Positions 35,192 to 45,127 of a stretch of DNA of 64,000 bases are shown here, piece after piece. The position numbers were made by a program, and so were the translations under genes. The DNA is taken from NCBI GenBank assembly GCA_963576725.1, contig OY755241.1, positions 60,571,071-60,635,070 of the forward strand. The letters run 5' to 3'. Source of the DNA: Azorinus chamasolen (taxonomy: Eukaryota; Mollusca; Bivalvia; Cardiida; Solecurtidae). Numbering within the stretch: the stretch's first letter is position 1; every line of letters begins with the position of its first letter. The notes beneath the pieces are model-generated. The model was not told the origin of the DNA. It was given only the letters and a program-made list of their open reading frames with translations, and searched no databases.

Positions 35192-35200
35192 AGAAAAGGG

Positions 35201-36224
35201 TTAACCTAGGAACAAATCCGTAATAAACATAAGCAGTGTATTCCTCTTCTGTACCTATATACGATATATATACTCTGTATGATTACTACATAGAACCCAA
35301 TAAAACCTGCCTTAAGCGACATTAGAGCAACATCCAGCCAAATGTAGTTAAGCGTAACACAGACACTTCTAGGAGAGTGTTTTGTGTCACTGATGTGCCA
35401 AATAAAGCAACTACTGGCTAATTTAGATCCATACGGATGTGTACCCGCAGAACCAGTCAGTAGGCGTTTAAAACACAAAACCAGTCAGTAGTCGTTTAAA
35501 ACACGGTTTACTGTATTCACAATGTTACCAGTCCGCTAACGATCACCGAACTTTGTTTGTTCATTATAACATGAGGTGAAATATCTTTATTACCGTCCTC
35601 AAGCACCTCTCACGATCAACATCATTGTCTATGTATTGACAGAGTCCAAGGCTAGGTGAGCAATTTGATCACTTGCTTTTAATGATAATAGTGACATATA
35701 AACAGTGAGGCCAAAGCTGAGGTAAATACTCCTCCACAGGTCTTGCCTAATTTTCTCATTCAGTCTTAATAAGCAGCCCCTGTGGTCAAAATTGGCCCTG
35801 CCCCAGGGGTGGCCGTTTTTCAATATAATCATATTGTGAAAACTTTGAAAATCTTCTCTGAAACTAGAAGGTTGTCAGCTTTCATATTTGGCACATAGCA
35901 TCATATTCAGGTCATCTACCAACGTTATATAAAGTATGCCCCTGGTGTCAAAATTGGATCCGCCCCAATCTGCTTTTGCTATCGACGGATCTCATTCTAT
36001 CAGAATTCATTCACTCAGTAGAAAAGGCTTAAATTTACATGGGGATTTTGTATGACGAACAGTACAGATCCTGGTCAGAGGACTCCTGTAGGTTCTGGGT
36101 CTACACTGTTTGCAGATGACAGTGCATGTATATCCGGGGTTGAGAGAGTTAAGAAGCAGTTTGTACTAAGCAGCGTCTGTAACAGAGTACTGGATGTGCA
36201 TTACAATATGCATGTATTACCTAT
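35201..36224. other. intergenic, with small duplications and repeat fragments
   Basis: A 28-bp tandem duplication (accagtcagtagycgtttaa aacac) lies at 35,450-35,505. A fragment of the agggtgagc family (ggtcaaaattggccctgccc, cagctttcatatttggcaca) is at 35,772-35,965, reverse of the 14.9-kb copy. No gene recognised. Confidence 0.6.
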
Positions 36225-36474
36225 TTAACCATTTCCCTGTTCTATGTTTAGGCCGAACTTCAATACCTACTGAATATTCATTAACAAAATAGCTATAAAG
36301 AAATATGGAAGGTTGAAAATTGTAGACATTTTAGAAAGCAAAATAACAGATCAATCAAATTATATTGGCAAACAGAGCAGACCCTGATCAGACGGCTCCT
36401 TTAGGAGTCGTCTGATCTGGGTCTACTCTGTTTGCAAATGCGTGAAAGCACGTTTATGTGAGGGAAAGGGTTAA
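36225..36474 (+). repeat. hairpin MITE, type B, full length
   Basis: Bounded by ttaaccatttccctgttcta and tgagggaaagggttaa. The central palindrome arm is gcaaacagagcagaccctga, then tcagacggctcct, and its complement. About 250 bp, a good reference copy. The flanking ttaa could be part of the element or its target. Confidence 0.88.
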
Positions 36475-36899
36475 TAAGCACAACTTTTCAAAACGACATT
36501 CGACCATCTCATATATGCTATGCTGATATATTTTTCAACCATGTTTGTTTTACTCAAGTTACTCGTGTTTGATTGATTACAAGTTTGCACTTACGTATAC
36601 ATGTATTGATAAATTTAAAACACTACGCCACAAAACTCTGCGCTATAGTTCCCCTTAGAAAGTGACCAATATGTCCAAAGATTAGAACAAGACATCTGTT
36701 TTCCATGGAAACAAACCATCTCATGAAAGATGACAGGAGTCTTCTAGGATGTACTTTCTTTTATTTATGTATATTACCGACTCGTACATGTAATAAGAAA
36801 TGTATGATGGACATGAACACGCAACACCTACAAAATTAAGTGTAAAATATGACGACAACAAAATAGTACAAAAACTTCCATAGCCTCTACAGTAGAAAC

Positions 36900-37258
36900 C
36901 GTCTTAACCCATTTGCTCCCAGTGGATTCTTCCATGTTTATATATAATGGATAAGTCCATTTTTTATCTAAGGGGTGCATGGCCTAAATGTTCAACTTCG
37001 TTTTGTTTTATATTGAAATTCCTATTGGCAAACAGTCTAGACTCTGATCAGACACCGCAATATGCAACATCTGATCAGAGTCTACACTGTTTGCCTAAGT
37101 CCCATATGTGGGATCGTGCGACCAAATGGGTCACGCAACCATCAAAAAGAGCTCTAATTATGGGTATGTAGGGCAGGTGGTTGCTTTCTGCATTACTTTT
37201 GATCTTCATTAAGCAACCACCTGCTTTAGATTCCTGTGTCCAATCAATATAAGGTCGC
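36900..37258. repeat. two hairpin repeats (variant and type D cores)
   Basis: 36,903-37,130 holds a variant hairpin, ggcaaacagtctagactctg atcagac / gtctacactgtttgcc. 37,168-37,232 holds a type D stem (ggcaggtggttgctttctgc / aagcaaccacctgct). No gene. Confidence 0.65.
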
Positions 37259-37507
37259 TTAACTCTTGCCCTCATATAAACGCATTTTCACGCATTTGCA
37301 AACAGAGTAGACCCAGATCAGACCGCTCCTAGAGGAGCCGTCTGATCAGGGTCTGCTCTGTTTGCTAATGGAATTTGATAGATCTGTTTTTTTAGTTTCC
37401 AAAATGGCTACAATTTTACACCTTATATATTTCCGTATAACTATTTCGTCCATGAATATTCAGTAGGTATTGAAATTTGGAATAAACATAAAACAGGGAA
37501 AGGGTTA
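37259..37507 (-). repeat. hairpin MITE, type B, reverse
   Basis: Reverse-orientation type B: ttaactcttgccctcatata to cagggaaagggttaa, with stem gcaaacagagtagacccaga / tctgctctgtttgctaatg. About 250 bp. Confidence 0.85.
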
Positions 37508-37599
37508 AGACAGGTTCTACTGTAGGCCAAATTATAGAGTTGGCAAATCCACTGGGAAATCAGTGGCGTAAAGCAAACATATTCACAATTATAACCACT

Positions 37600-37810
37600 T
37601 TTTAAACCTTTACTCTGTGCATATTCATGTAAGAAATAATTATATCATGAATATTAATTAGATTATTTTTTACCGTGGATGCCATGGTGAAATCTGTAGA
37701 ACCATATCTTTATTGTTCCATCAGCAAAGAGTACACCCTGATCAGACGGCTTCTATAGGAGCTGTCTGTACTGGGCCTACTCAAAGGTGTATTTGTGGAG
37801 TGAACAACAT
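37600..37810 (+). repeat. hairpin MITE, type C
   Basis: Type C features: aacctttactctgtgcatat, tcatgtaagaaataattata, tgatcagacggcttctatag, aggagctgtctg. The stem is diverged. Confidence 0.65.
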
Positions 37811-37916
37811 GAGACACTTCAGTAATACACATCAAGATCCAAACTGTCTGACTTCCCTGACACTTTTGAAAACAAAACTTTTGTCGACAAAAGTTCCTTA
37901 GTACAAAAGAGTATAT

Positions 37917-38115
37917 TTAACCCTTTTGCTGCCAATACCGGATCTGTGATTACCTATGCAAACGGTTTGGATCCAGATGAGACGCCGAGTTACTCTGCGT
38001 CTCATCAGGATCCAAATTGTTTGTTACTGTTACTATATATGTTTTTGAAATAAAAATGAAGAAAATAAAAAAATGAAAATTTGTAGCAGACAGAGTTTGG
38101 CAGTGAAAGGGTTAA
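37917..38115 (+). repeat. hairpin MITE, type F
   Basis: Bounded by ttaacccttttgctgccaat and tggcagtgaaagggttaa. The stem is ggatccagatgagacgc / gcgtctcatcaggatcc around a short loop. Ends resemble types A-C, but the stem sequence is distinct. Confidence 0.78.
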
Positions 38116-38149
38116 ATGAAAGAGCTGTATCAACCACCCTAACCCTGAC

Positions 38150-38470
38150 AACACTGTATTTAAGATGGACTATTCCAACAAGAGCCTCCTGCGGCACCAA
38201 CGCTCGTCAGATTTGGTACTTGTCCAGCTAAATTTAACATTTTTGAAAAATATAAAGGACCACAACTCCAAAATTTTGAAATCAAGAGTTATGGTTCTTA
38301 TGTAGGGGCCTTTCCCTCAGTGAGATCTACAAACGTATGAAGTTTCATGTTGAGAACTCATACTTTTCGAGTAATGAGCTACATTAAACTTTTTGCACGA
38401 CGACAACAGCTCGACTTTCCTTCGAAACAGACAAGCTTAAAATGAAACTGGTCAAGCTTACAGTGAATAT
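38150..38470. other. unclassified dispersed-repeat-like segment
   Basis: Contains acaagagcctcctgcggcac, caacgctcgtcag, agttatggttcttatgtagg and tgagaactcatacttttcga. It looks like a transposon-derived repeat by style, but I find no second copy in the window and no coding frame. Confidence 0.4.
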
Positions 38471-38523
38471 TTAGTGCAAAATCCTAAAAACCTAAATTAA
38501 AATCCCTACTTGTAAGAAATTTG

Positions 38524-39115
38524 TTAACCCTTTCTCTCATATAAACACGTTCATACCCTTGCAAACAAAGTAGACCCAGATCAGATGGCTCCTGTAAGAG
38601 TAGTCTGATCAGGATCAGGTATGTTTGCTAATAAAATTTTAAAAGATATGATTATACAGTTTCTACCAATTCTGAAAGCATCCTGTGTGCGTACATGTAT
38701 GTCAAATGAAAATTCAGCTAATAAATACATGTATTCATGGTGACATTTCTTACGTGAACAGGAGGCATCTGATCTGGGTCTACTCTGTTTACAAGGACGT
38801 AGAAAGGCATACTTATGGAGTAACAGGTTAACATTATAAGTAACTCTTCTCACAGCTCGTCTCAGCTCTGTTAACCTGTCCCCTGTTGAATATCCATGCA
38901 AGAAATAATGACTTCATGAACATTTATAAGCTGAGGATATGGAATGGCAAATATGGCAAAATATTTCTTGATAATGTTAGAAAATGTACAGTCAGATCCA
39001 CTATAATTTCATAAGCAAACATGGCAGACCCTGACCAGACAGCTTCAACACGAGCTGCCTGATCTTGATCTACTCTGTTTACAAAGGCCTAAAAACGCAT
39101 TTATAAGCATTTAAG
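38524..39115. repeat. type C/B hairpin MITE pair
   Basis: Two adjoining hairpin elements: 38,524-38,835 (ttaaccctttctctcatata; cccagatcagatggctcctg) and about 38,870-39,115 (aacctgtcccctgttgaata; gcagaccctgaccagacagc). Both are diverged and partly truncated. Confidence 0.65.
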
Positions 39116-39162
39116 TAATTCTGAAAAAGGCAAAAAGCAGCAATGCAAAAAAAGAAAATTGC

Positions 39163-39236
39163 AGGCCGTTTTATTGAGTCTGTTCATGAGCAGTTATTGA
39201 AAGTGCAACACTACTCATCCCATTTCCTTAGCACTG
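39163..39236 (-). repeat. interspersed repeat, copy 3, reverse and partial
   Basis: Reverse complement of part of the 17,291/23,612 family: ttttattgagtctgttcatg, agcagttattgaaagtgc, aacactactcatccc. Confidence 0.65.
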
Positions 39237-39572
39237 GCATAAGCGATATTCACTTTTCATAAATAAAAGCATAAAACTGCTGCACCCAAAGAACCTGAAA
39301 ATATAATTAAGTACATGGCGAATTTTCACGATCACCACACAAACATAGTTACTCAAAAGAGAAATTTCTTGTCTTCAAATCTCCACATGTACTCTAACTT
39401 ACCCATAGTGAATCAAATTATCCCAGTCACTCTATTGCCATTTAACAAGATGGCTTCACTTTCAAATTATGCTCAAAACTTGGTCAAATGTTTGGACCCT
39501 GCTTGATGACACTGCAAGTTACTCTTGTGGCATGTGGACATTCTTTACAAATGGATTCGCAATTTTGCTAAA

Positions 39573-39790
39573 GATTAAAATCAAACCAGCCTAAATTCTA
39601 TCAAGTTAGAATAAAACCAGTCTAAATTCTACTAAGTTAAAAACCAAACAAGTCTTAATTCTATCAAGCTAAAATCAAACCAGTCAATTCTATCAATCTA
39701 AAATCAAACCAGTCTAAATTCTATAAAGTTCAAATCAAACCAGTCTTAATTCTATCAAGTAAAAATCAAACCAGTCAAAATTCGGTCAAA
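39573..39790. repeat. ~31-bp minisatellite, about 7 units
   Basis: Units such as aaaatcaaaccagtctaaat tctatcaag repeat with small indels (29-32 bp). Spacing and sequence are irregular, so this is an older array. Confidence 0.85.
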
Positions 39791-39879
39791 CTTTATATAA
39801 TTTTAAACCATTTGAATGCTGATATTTCAAAGTGAAATGGTTTATATTTGACTAACGACAGTTTACAACAGAATATCTC

Positions 39880-40124
39880 TTAACCCTTTCCCTGTTCTAT
39901 GTTTATTCCAAATTTCAATACCTACTGAATATTCATTAAAGAAATAGTTATAAAGAAATATGGAAGTTGGAATATTGTAGACATTTTAGAAAGCAAAGGA
40001 ACAGATTTACCAAATTCTATTAGCAAACAGAGCAGACCCTGATCAGACGGCTAGGAGCCGTCTGATCTGGGTCTACTATGTTTACAAATGCGTGAAAACA
40101 CGTTTATATGAGGGAAAGGGTTAA
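39880..40124 (+). repeat. hairpin MITE, type B
   Basis: ttaaccctttccctgttcta to tgagggaaagggttaa. The stem is gcagaccctgatcagacggc tagg / agccgtctgatctggg. Near complete. Confidence 0.86.
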
Positions 40125-40156
40125 ACAGCCATCAAACACAGGTTCAATTATTGGTC

Positions 40157-40262
40157 TATAAGGCAGGTGGTAACTTAATACAGGTCAAAAGTAATTCTGC
40201 ATTATGCCTTGCATTAAGCATTTACCTGCTTTTTATGACTCCAGTGTTCAATACATGAATGG
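40157..40262. repeat. type D hairpin fragment
   Basis: aaggcaggtggtaacttaat and attaagcatttacctgctt form a diverged type D stem. Confidence 0.55.
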
Positions 40263-40293
40263 CCACTTGGTACAGGTTCTATTGTATTCAGTA

Positions 40294-40509
40294 TTAACTC
40301 ATTCTCTTCTAGGCTATTTTTAGACCCATGGAACCTCTTTGAATGTATCTACCGGAAAGGAGCATTAACTAGGGGAAAGGAAAAAAATAGAATTTTGTTG
40401 TTTGAAACCATTGTGATAAATAGAGCATTTGCTTTGCTCTATTTATCACAATTGGTTCATAAAGTGACTTTTACAGATGCCCAAAAGTGCGTCACTGTGT
40501 GTTACAGGG
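40294..40509 (+). repeat. hairpin MITE, type A
   Basis: ttaactcattctcttctagg start; palindrome gtgataaatagagcatttgc / gctctatttatcacaat with an almost absent loop; tail gtgacttttacagatgccc. Confidence 0.78.
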
Positions 40510-40879
40510 TATAATTTGCAAGATGATTTTGATTGCAAAACAGTGCAGACCCTGATCAGATGACTTCTCTACTAGTAGCCCTCCAATGGAGTCCACACTT
40601 AGCAAATGCCAGTAATAACTCCTTCTTATATTCAGAGGGTAAAATTTGTTACACAATATTATTAAAAAATAAAACAGATTGGTGTAAAAAGAGTAAGATA
40701 AATATCACACAAAATCTCAAGACTAATAACACTCAAATGTTTTTTTGAAATGATAATGTTTTATATGAATAATTCACAGGAACATCACAAATGTATCAAT
40801 GTACATAGAGTGTGTATCATTACTATGGATAGTACATACAAGATCAACAGAGGCATGTACCTGTGTAACCTCATATTTG

Positions 40880-41480
40880 TATCGTTGTATACAAGTTCAA
40901 TAGAACATTCATGTTTAAATGAACACAAATTTCAACAATGAACACATATGCATGTATCTGTGAACACCAGTCCATTCATCAATGGAACATTAATGTATCA
41001 ATGAACGCAATTTCATACTAACAATAGAACATTCAATTAATTGTGAACACAAGCTGATGTCTCAATGCAACATTGTCATACAAGTTACAACATTGTGTAT
41101 CTGCCTTCATAGAATACACATATGTGTATGTGTGAACGTAAGTTCATGCATCAATGGAACATTCGTGTATCTGCAAACACAAATCTATACTTCAATGGAA
41201 CATTCATGTATCTGTGAACATAAATCTATGCTTCAATGGAACATTCATGTATCTGTGAACATAAATCTATGCTTCAATGGAACATTCATGTATCTGTGAA
41301 CACTAAACATATGCCTCAATGGAACATTCATTTATCTGTGAACACAAGTATATGCCTAAATGGGACATTCATGTATCTGCGAACATATGGAATATTTATG
41401 TATCTTAGAAGATCCATGTATAGGGATTATAAGTTCATCCATCAATGAAACAATTGTGCATCTGTCAACAAAAGTTGCTG
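40880..41480. repeat. 41-bp minisatellite of unrelated sequence
   Basis: Units of tcaatggaacattcatgtat ctgtgaacataaatctatgct. Three central copies are exactly 41 bp apart (ttcaatgg at 41,191, 41,232 and 41,273); outer copies are diverged (gtgcatctgtcaac, aagttcatgcatcaat). Period equals the big array, but sequence and base composition differ. Apparent frames across it are a by-product of the repeat. Confidence 0.85.
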
Positions 41481-41548
41481 CATCATTGAACACAGAAAAT
41501 TTATTATGAGTAAATTACGAGTATATCAACAAAGTAGTACAGTAAAAC

Positions 41549-41990
41549 CTCTCTATACCGAAATTCTAGTAGAGAATGATTATTTAGATACTTTTACTTA
41601 ATTTAATGTCCAGTTTAAAGGGTTTTTACTGTTCACATACAGATGAATAGATAAGAATATCTCCTTCATTTCTCTAACACTCTCCAGTCCAGGTTGTGAG
41701 CTTTCTATAGATGTCTCTTTAGAACGTTTATAACGGGTGGTCACAACATAGTGTTTGATGGAGAAATGGTGAAACAGTAAAAACTCGATACTATAAAATC
41801 TTACAAATGAAGAATTTATTTCCTTGTAGGCAGGTGGTTGCTTAATGCAGGGTGAAAGTCATGCAGAAAGCTCCTAGAGGAGCTTTCTGCATGAATATCA
41901 ACCTGCCTTAAGATGCCACCTGTGTCAACGATCAATAATGGTACCTGTATGTATTAATGAGTGTTCGTAATATCGAGTTTTTACTGTATA
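41549..41990. repeat. type D/E MITEs with cagtaaaacctctctata ends
   Basis: Starts acagtaaaacctctctatac at 41,550. The type D stem is 41,829-41,920 (aggcaggtggttgcttaatg, agaaagctcctagaggagct). It ends near gagtttttactgta (41,990). Probably two overlapping elements or one carrying an insertion. Confidence 0.65.
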
Positions 41991-42164
41991 TATATAGTAT
42001 TTGAAATGAGCACCTTTTACCTATAGTTCTGCATATACAGACAGGCACACAAGGTCATGAGGTTTATTCAATGTTGGAACAACTTTGTGTGTCTGCTGTG
42101 TGACTATATATCCATATGTCAAAGAACAAATTAACATGTATAAATGAATACATATTCATGTATT

Positions 42165-42775
42165 AACCCTTTACTATATGAACATTCATGTCAGAATTAT
42201 TAACTATGAATATTATTTAGCTGCGTTTTCTATAATGGACATACATAAACTTTTGGCCATGGGCAGAAGGAGAAAAAGAAAGCTAATCAGACTTTTTTTA
42301 CAGGAGCCATCTGATCTGGGTTTACTCTGTTGGCAAAGGCAGAGGGCAATCTCAATATTGTAAAGGACTATTGAACAAATTCTGGATATGCAATTATTTG
42401 TAGGTAACAATGAATCCACCATTGTGTACCATTGGCCCTTTCCTTGTTCAATAGTCATGTAAGCTATAATGAGATCATGAATATTTATTAGCATGAATAT
42501 TTATTAGCTTATTTTTTATAAAAGTATATGTACACATGATGTTTTGTTTTAGTAGAAACTGTAGTGTCGGATCTATAAAATTTCATCAGCAAACAGAGCA
42601 GACCCTGATCGGGTGGATATGACTATAGTTTCTGCCATGACCAAACTTTCCTGTAATCATATGGCGTTATAGATATGAGACTAATTTATATTAAATTTAT
42701 ATTCATGATGTCATTATTTCTTACATGAATATTCATGGAACAAAGGATTAAATAAGTTACTTCCGGATACTTTTT
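42165..42775. repeat. type C hairpin MITEs, two or three diverged copies
   Basis: 42,165-42,365 (ttaaccctttactatatgaa; aggagccatctgatctgggt), about 42,432-42,640 (tttccttgttcaatagtcat; gcaaacagagcagaccctga), and a reversed end at 42,700-42,752 (catgaatattcatgg). The stems are incomplete. Confidence 0.6.
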
Positions 42776-43008
42776 TAACACCCCTGGTATTAATTAGCTG
42801 AATATTTATAATGGCATATGACAATAGGATGTTTTGGCCATGGAAAGAAACTGAAAAATCATATAATATACTATTCCATAATCAAACCGAGTAGGACCTG
42901 ATTAGGAAAACTCCTGCTGGAGCTGTCTGATCTTGATCTACTCTGTTTGCAAAGGCAATGGGGTCAGACAAATGTTTATACTCAGATACAAAGCTCATCA
43001 TTTCCCCA

Positions 43009-43226
43009 TTAACCCTTTCCCTCATATTGACGACTCTTTAAAAGTCACTTTGTGAAACCATTGTGATAAATAGAGCATTTGCTCCTATAGGAGCAAATGC
43101 TCTATTTATCACAATGATTTCAAACTACAAAATTCTAGAGTTTCCTTTTCTCTAGTTCATGCTCCTATTGGGTAGACTTATTCAAAAAGGTTGGATCTAA
43201 AAATAGTCTATGAGGTAATGGGTTTA
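43009..43226 (-). repeat. hairpin MITE, type A, reverse
   Basis: Reverse type A: ttaaccctttccctcatatt to gaggtaatgggtttaa. The stem accattgtgataaatagagc atttgctccta folds on taggagcaaatgctctattt. Confidence 0.82.
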
Positions 43227-43368
43227 ACCTGATGTTGTCACCACTCTTTAGAATCACCTCGCAGAGACAATTCTAAAGAGTGGTCACAAAATAATGTTTG
43301 GTGGAGAAATAAATGAATGGTTCTTGAAAATGTTTTAATTTATCTAGAGTTCTGCATGGAGTAAGGTG

Positions 43369-43563
43369 TTAGGACTGGGGTTGAACTTTGGCATCTGATT
43401 CTGTCACAAGCAACTCCATATTGTCCTGTGCTTTATTCTTGAAGGCTTCAGCAATTGATTTAGCTGCAGTGATGTGCTCAAGTCCCACAAGGCTTTTCCC
43501 GTTCACCTCCAAAATCACATGACCCACCTTAAGGCCGCCAGACTCGTATGCTGAACCACCAGG
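43369..43563 (-). CDS. whrn: whirlin-like gene, last coding exon (C-terminal half of PDZ3)
   Basis: The acceptor (gttttag on the - strand) ends at 43,564. The exon encodes 64 residues and a TAA at 43,369: PGGSAYESGGLKVGHVIL, EVNGKSLVGLEHITAAKSIA, EAFKNKAQDNMELLVTESDA, then a short tail. This is the second half of a PDZ domain (GGLKVGHVILEVNG carboxylate-loop partner strand; AAxxIAEAFK helix; LLVTE last strand). It closely resembles the third PDZ of whirlin, which ends the protein within a few residues of this strand. Whirlin is a scaffold that binds myosin XV, usherin and other partners through PDZ domains in stereocilia and photoreceptors in vertebrates. Phase 0 matches the exon at 48,718. 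The family call is strong; orthology rests on recognition of PDZ3. Confidence 0.88.
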   Translation of the reverse strand, partial: PGGSAYESGGLKVGHVILEVNGKSLVGLEHITAAKSIAEAFKNKAQDNMELLVTESDAKVQPQS

Positions 43564-43776
43564 CTAAAACATACAACATGAAAACATTAAATCTTAGGGC
43601 ACCAAATAATTTTCATCTATATGCCTTTTTGCAAGTAGAGTAGCCCAAGATCAGATGACTCCTACAGGAGGCATCTGATCAGGGTCTGCTCTGCTTGCTT
43701 ATGAAATTGCAATAGATCTGAATCTATTGTTTCTACTGATACCAAAAATCTGTGTGTACATATGCCATAACAACTA

Positions 43777-44026
43777 TTAACCCTTTCCCTGTTCTATATT
43801 TAGGCCAATTTTCAGTACCTACTGAATATTCATTAACAAAATAGCTATAAAGAATTCTTGAAGGTGGAACATTGTAGACATATTAGAATGTAAAGAAACA
43901 GATTTATCAAATTCTAATAGCAAACAGAGTAGACCCTGATCAGACGGCTCCTCTAGGAGCCGTCTGGTCTGGGTCTACTCTATTTGCAAATGCGTGAAAA
44001 CACGTTTGTATGAGGGAAAGGGTTAA
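43777..44026 (+). repeat. hairpin MITE, type B
   Basis: ttaaccctttccctgttcta to tgagggaaagggttaa, 250 bp. The stem gcaaacagagtagaccctga tcagacggctcct folds on ctaggagccgtctggtctgg. Confidence 0.88.
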
Positions 44027-44104
44027 GCTAATAAATATTCTATATGTTATTACATTTGTACTTCTTACATTTAATGTTCATGAAATAAAGGGTTGAGTTT
44101 AAGA

Positions 44105-44146
44105 GTGACGTTTTGGCACTTACACTTGTGCCTTCTTCAGGGTAAT
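44105..44146 (-). ncRNA. decayed hammerhead-ribozyme motif of a Penelope-like element
   Basis: On the - strand: ctgaaga, stem ggcac / gtgcc with an 8-nt loop, then aaaa and cgtc. The hammerhead core is CUGAUGA - stem II - GAAA - cleavage triplet; this matches in layout, with changes in both core strings (CUGAAGA, AAAA), so self-cleavage is unlikely. Such motifs are known in the terminal repeats of Penelope-like elements, and a Penelope RT lies 1.6-2.4 kb upstream on the same strand. The inference is that this is the relic 3' terminal repeat of that element. Confidence 0.45.
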
Positions 44147-44494
44147 CATAAAAATATGGAACAATATCTACTGAAGTTAAGGTTTTTAGGTGGCCTTATC
44201 ACATGACTATGATTGTGACGTAATGTAATGATAATGGTGTCTAATGGAGATATCCAGCTGGAGGTTGTTGTGTCTCCACAGGTGATATGGGGACATTCGG
44301 CAATCTTCAGTTGTATGCTTTCAGCAGAAGGCTTTTGTAATTGCATAGGATTTATATACATGTGCAACAGCCTTCTGCTGACTTGGTATATACAAAAAGG
44401 GTATGTGGAATGAGAATAAATCGAAACAATATCACCTTATCTGTATCGTGTCTGTTTTTTTGTCTTTTTAAGGGAAAATTCCATAAATTCTGTA

Positions 44495-45064
44495 AAGGTA
44501 GGTTCCCACTGCCGATCAGATCAACTTGATCAAGCCCGATCAAATAATCGGGGGACTGGTCTGGCTCGCTCAGCAGGAGCGATCGGGGAGGTCTACCATG
44601 GTCGGCATTGCTCTGACTACTTACCCGATTTTTTTGACATGTCAAAAAAAGTCCGGTAGAGATTGAGTAGCCAAGTGCTTAGGTATTGATCAAGTAGAGG
44701 GTTGAGTTGATGGGGAGACAATCATGTGGAGATCTAGTGCGGTCAAGATAAGATCTATACTGGATCATCTCGACCTCTACTCAAATAATACCCCATCGCT
44801 CCACGATGACCCAAGTATGACCCTGATGATCTGGTTGGGTAGAGGTCATGTAGGGATCGTATCTGGGTCGAGCTGATCGAGCAGAGATGGGAGTGGTTGT
44901 TGAGTTGACATCGTGGAGGAGTCGTGAATGATCGCAAGGGGGTTGTGTATGATCGAGTAGAGGTCGAGAAGAACTCGTGTACATGCCTTGGGTTGAGCTT
45001 GGATTGAGGAATCTGGGTTATCAGGATGATCGAATTGATCTGGTCGGCCGTGGGAACCTACCTT
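44495..45064. mobile_element. 570-bp TIR element rich in GATC
   Basis: The left end aaggtaggttcccactgccg and the right end, which inverted reads aaggtaggttcccacggccg, extend about 28 bp as inverted repeats (through atcagatcaa). The interior has 16 GATC sites by my count and no reading frame of note. It is a non-autonomous DNA transposon. It sits between the Penelope RT and its hammerhead relic, so it appears to have inserted into that element. Confidence 0.72.
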
Positions 45065-45127
45065 ATAGAAAAAGAAATGATAACTTTGTGCTGTGTTGGT
45101 TCGTAGCCTTTAATATTCCTTATTTTC

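Larger units (their letters stand above)
24899..35200 (+). mobile_element. Mutator-like element (MULE), ~10.3 kb, with terminal inverted repeats
   Basis: Bounded by a perfect 35-bp inverted repeat (24,912-24,946 and 35,152-35,186; cgggtcaaaaaggcccatt...) that continues inward imperfectly for perhaps 40 bp more. Directly outside each end is agaaaaggg (24,899-24,907 and 35,192-35,200), a 9-bp direct repeat of the size MULEs create. The interior carries a MULE transposase domain on the + strand, so ends and content agree. It also holds a reversed Crypton-type gene, two agggtgagc-family elements, many hairpin MITEs and a five-copy repeat. I find no FLYWCH finger and no exon for the first catalytic Asp, so the transposase is probably incomplete and the element immobile alone. 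Confidence 0.78.

Noticed and set aside
44352..44984. Open frames within the GATC-rich TIR element
   Set aside because: They overlap each other on one strand in a non-autonomous transposon; no transposase motif.
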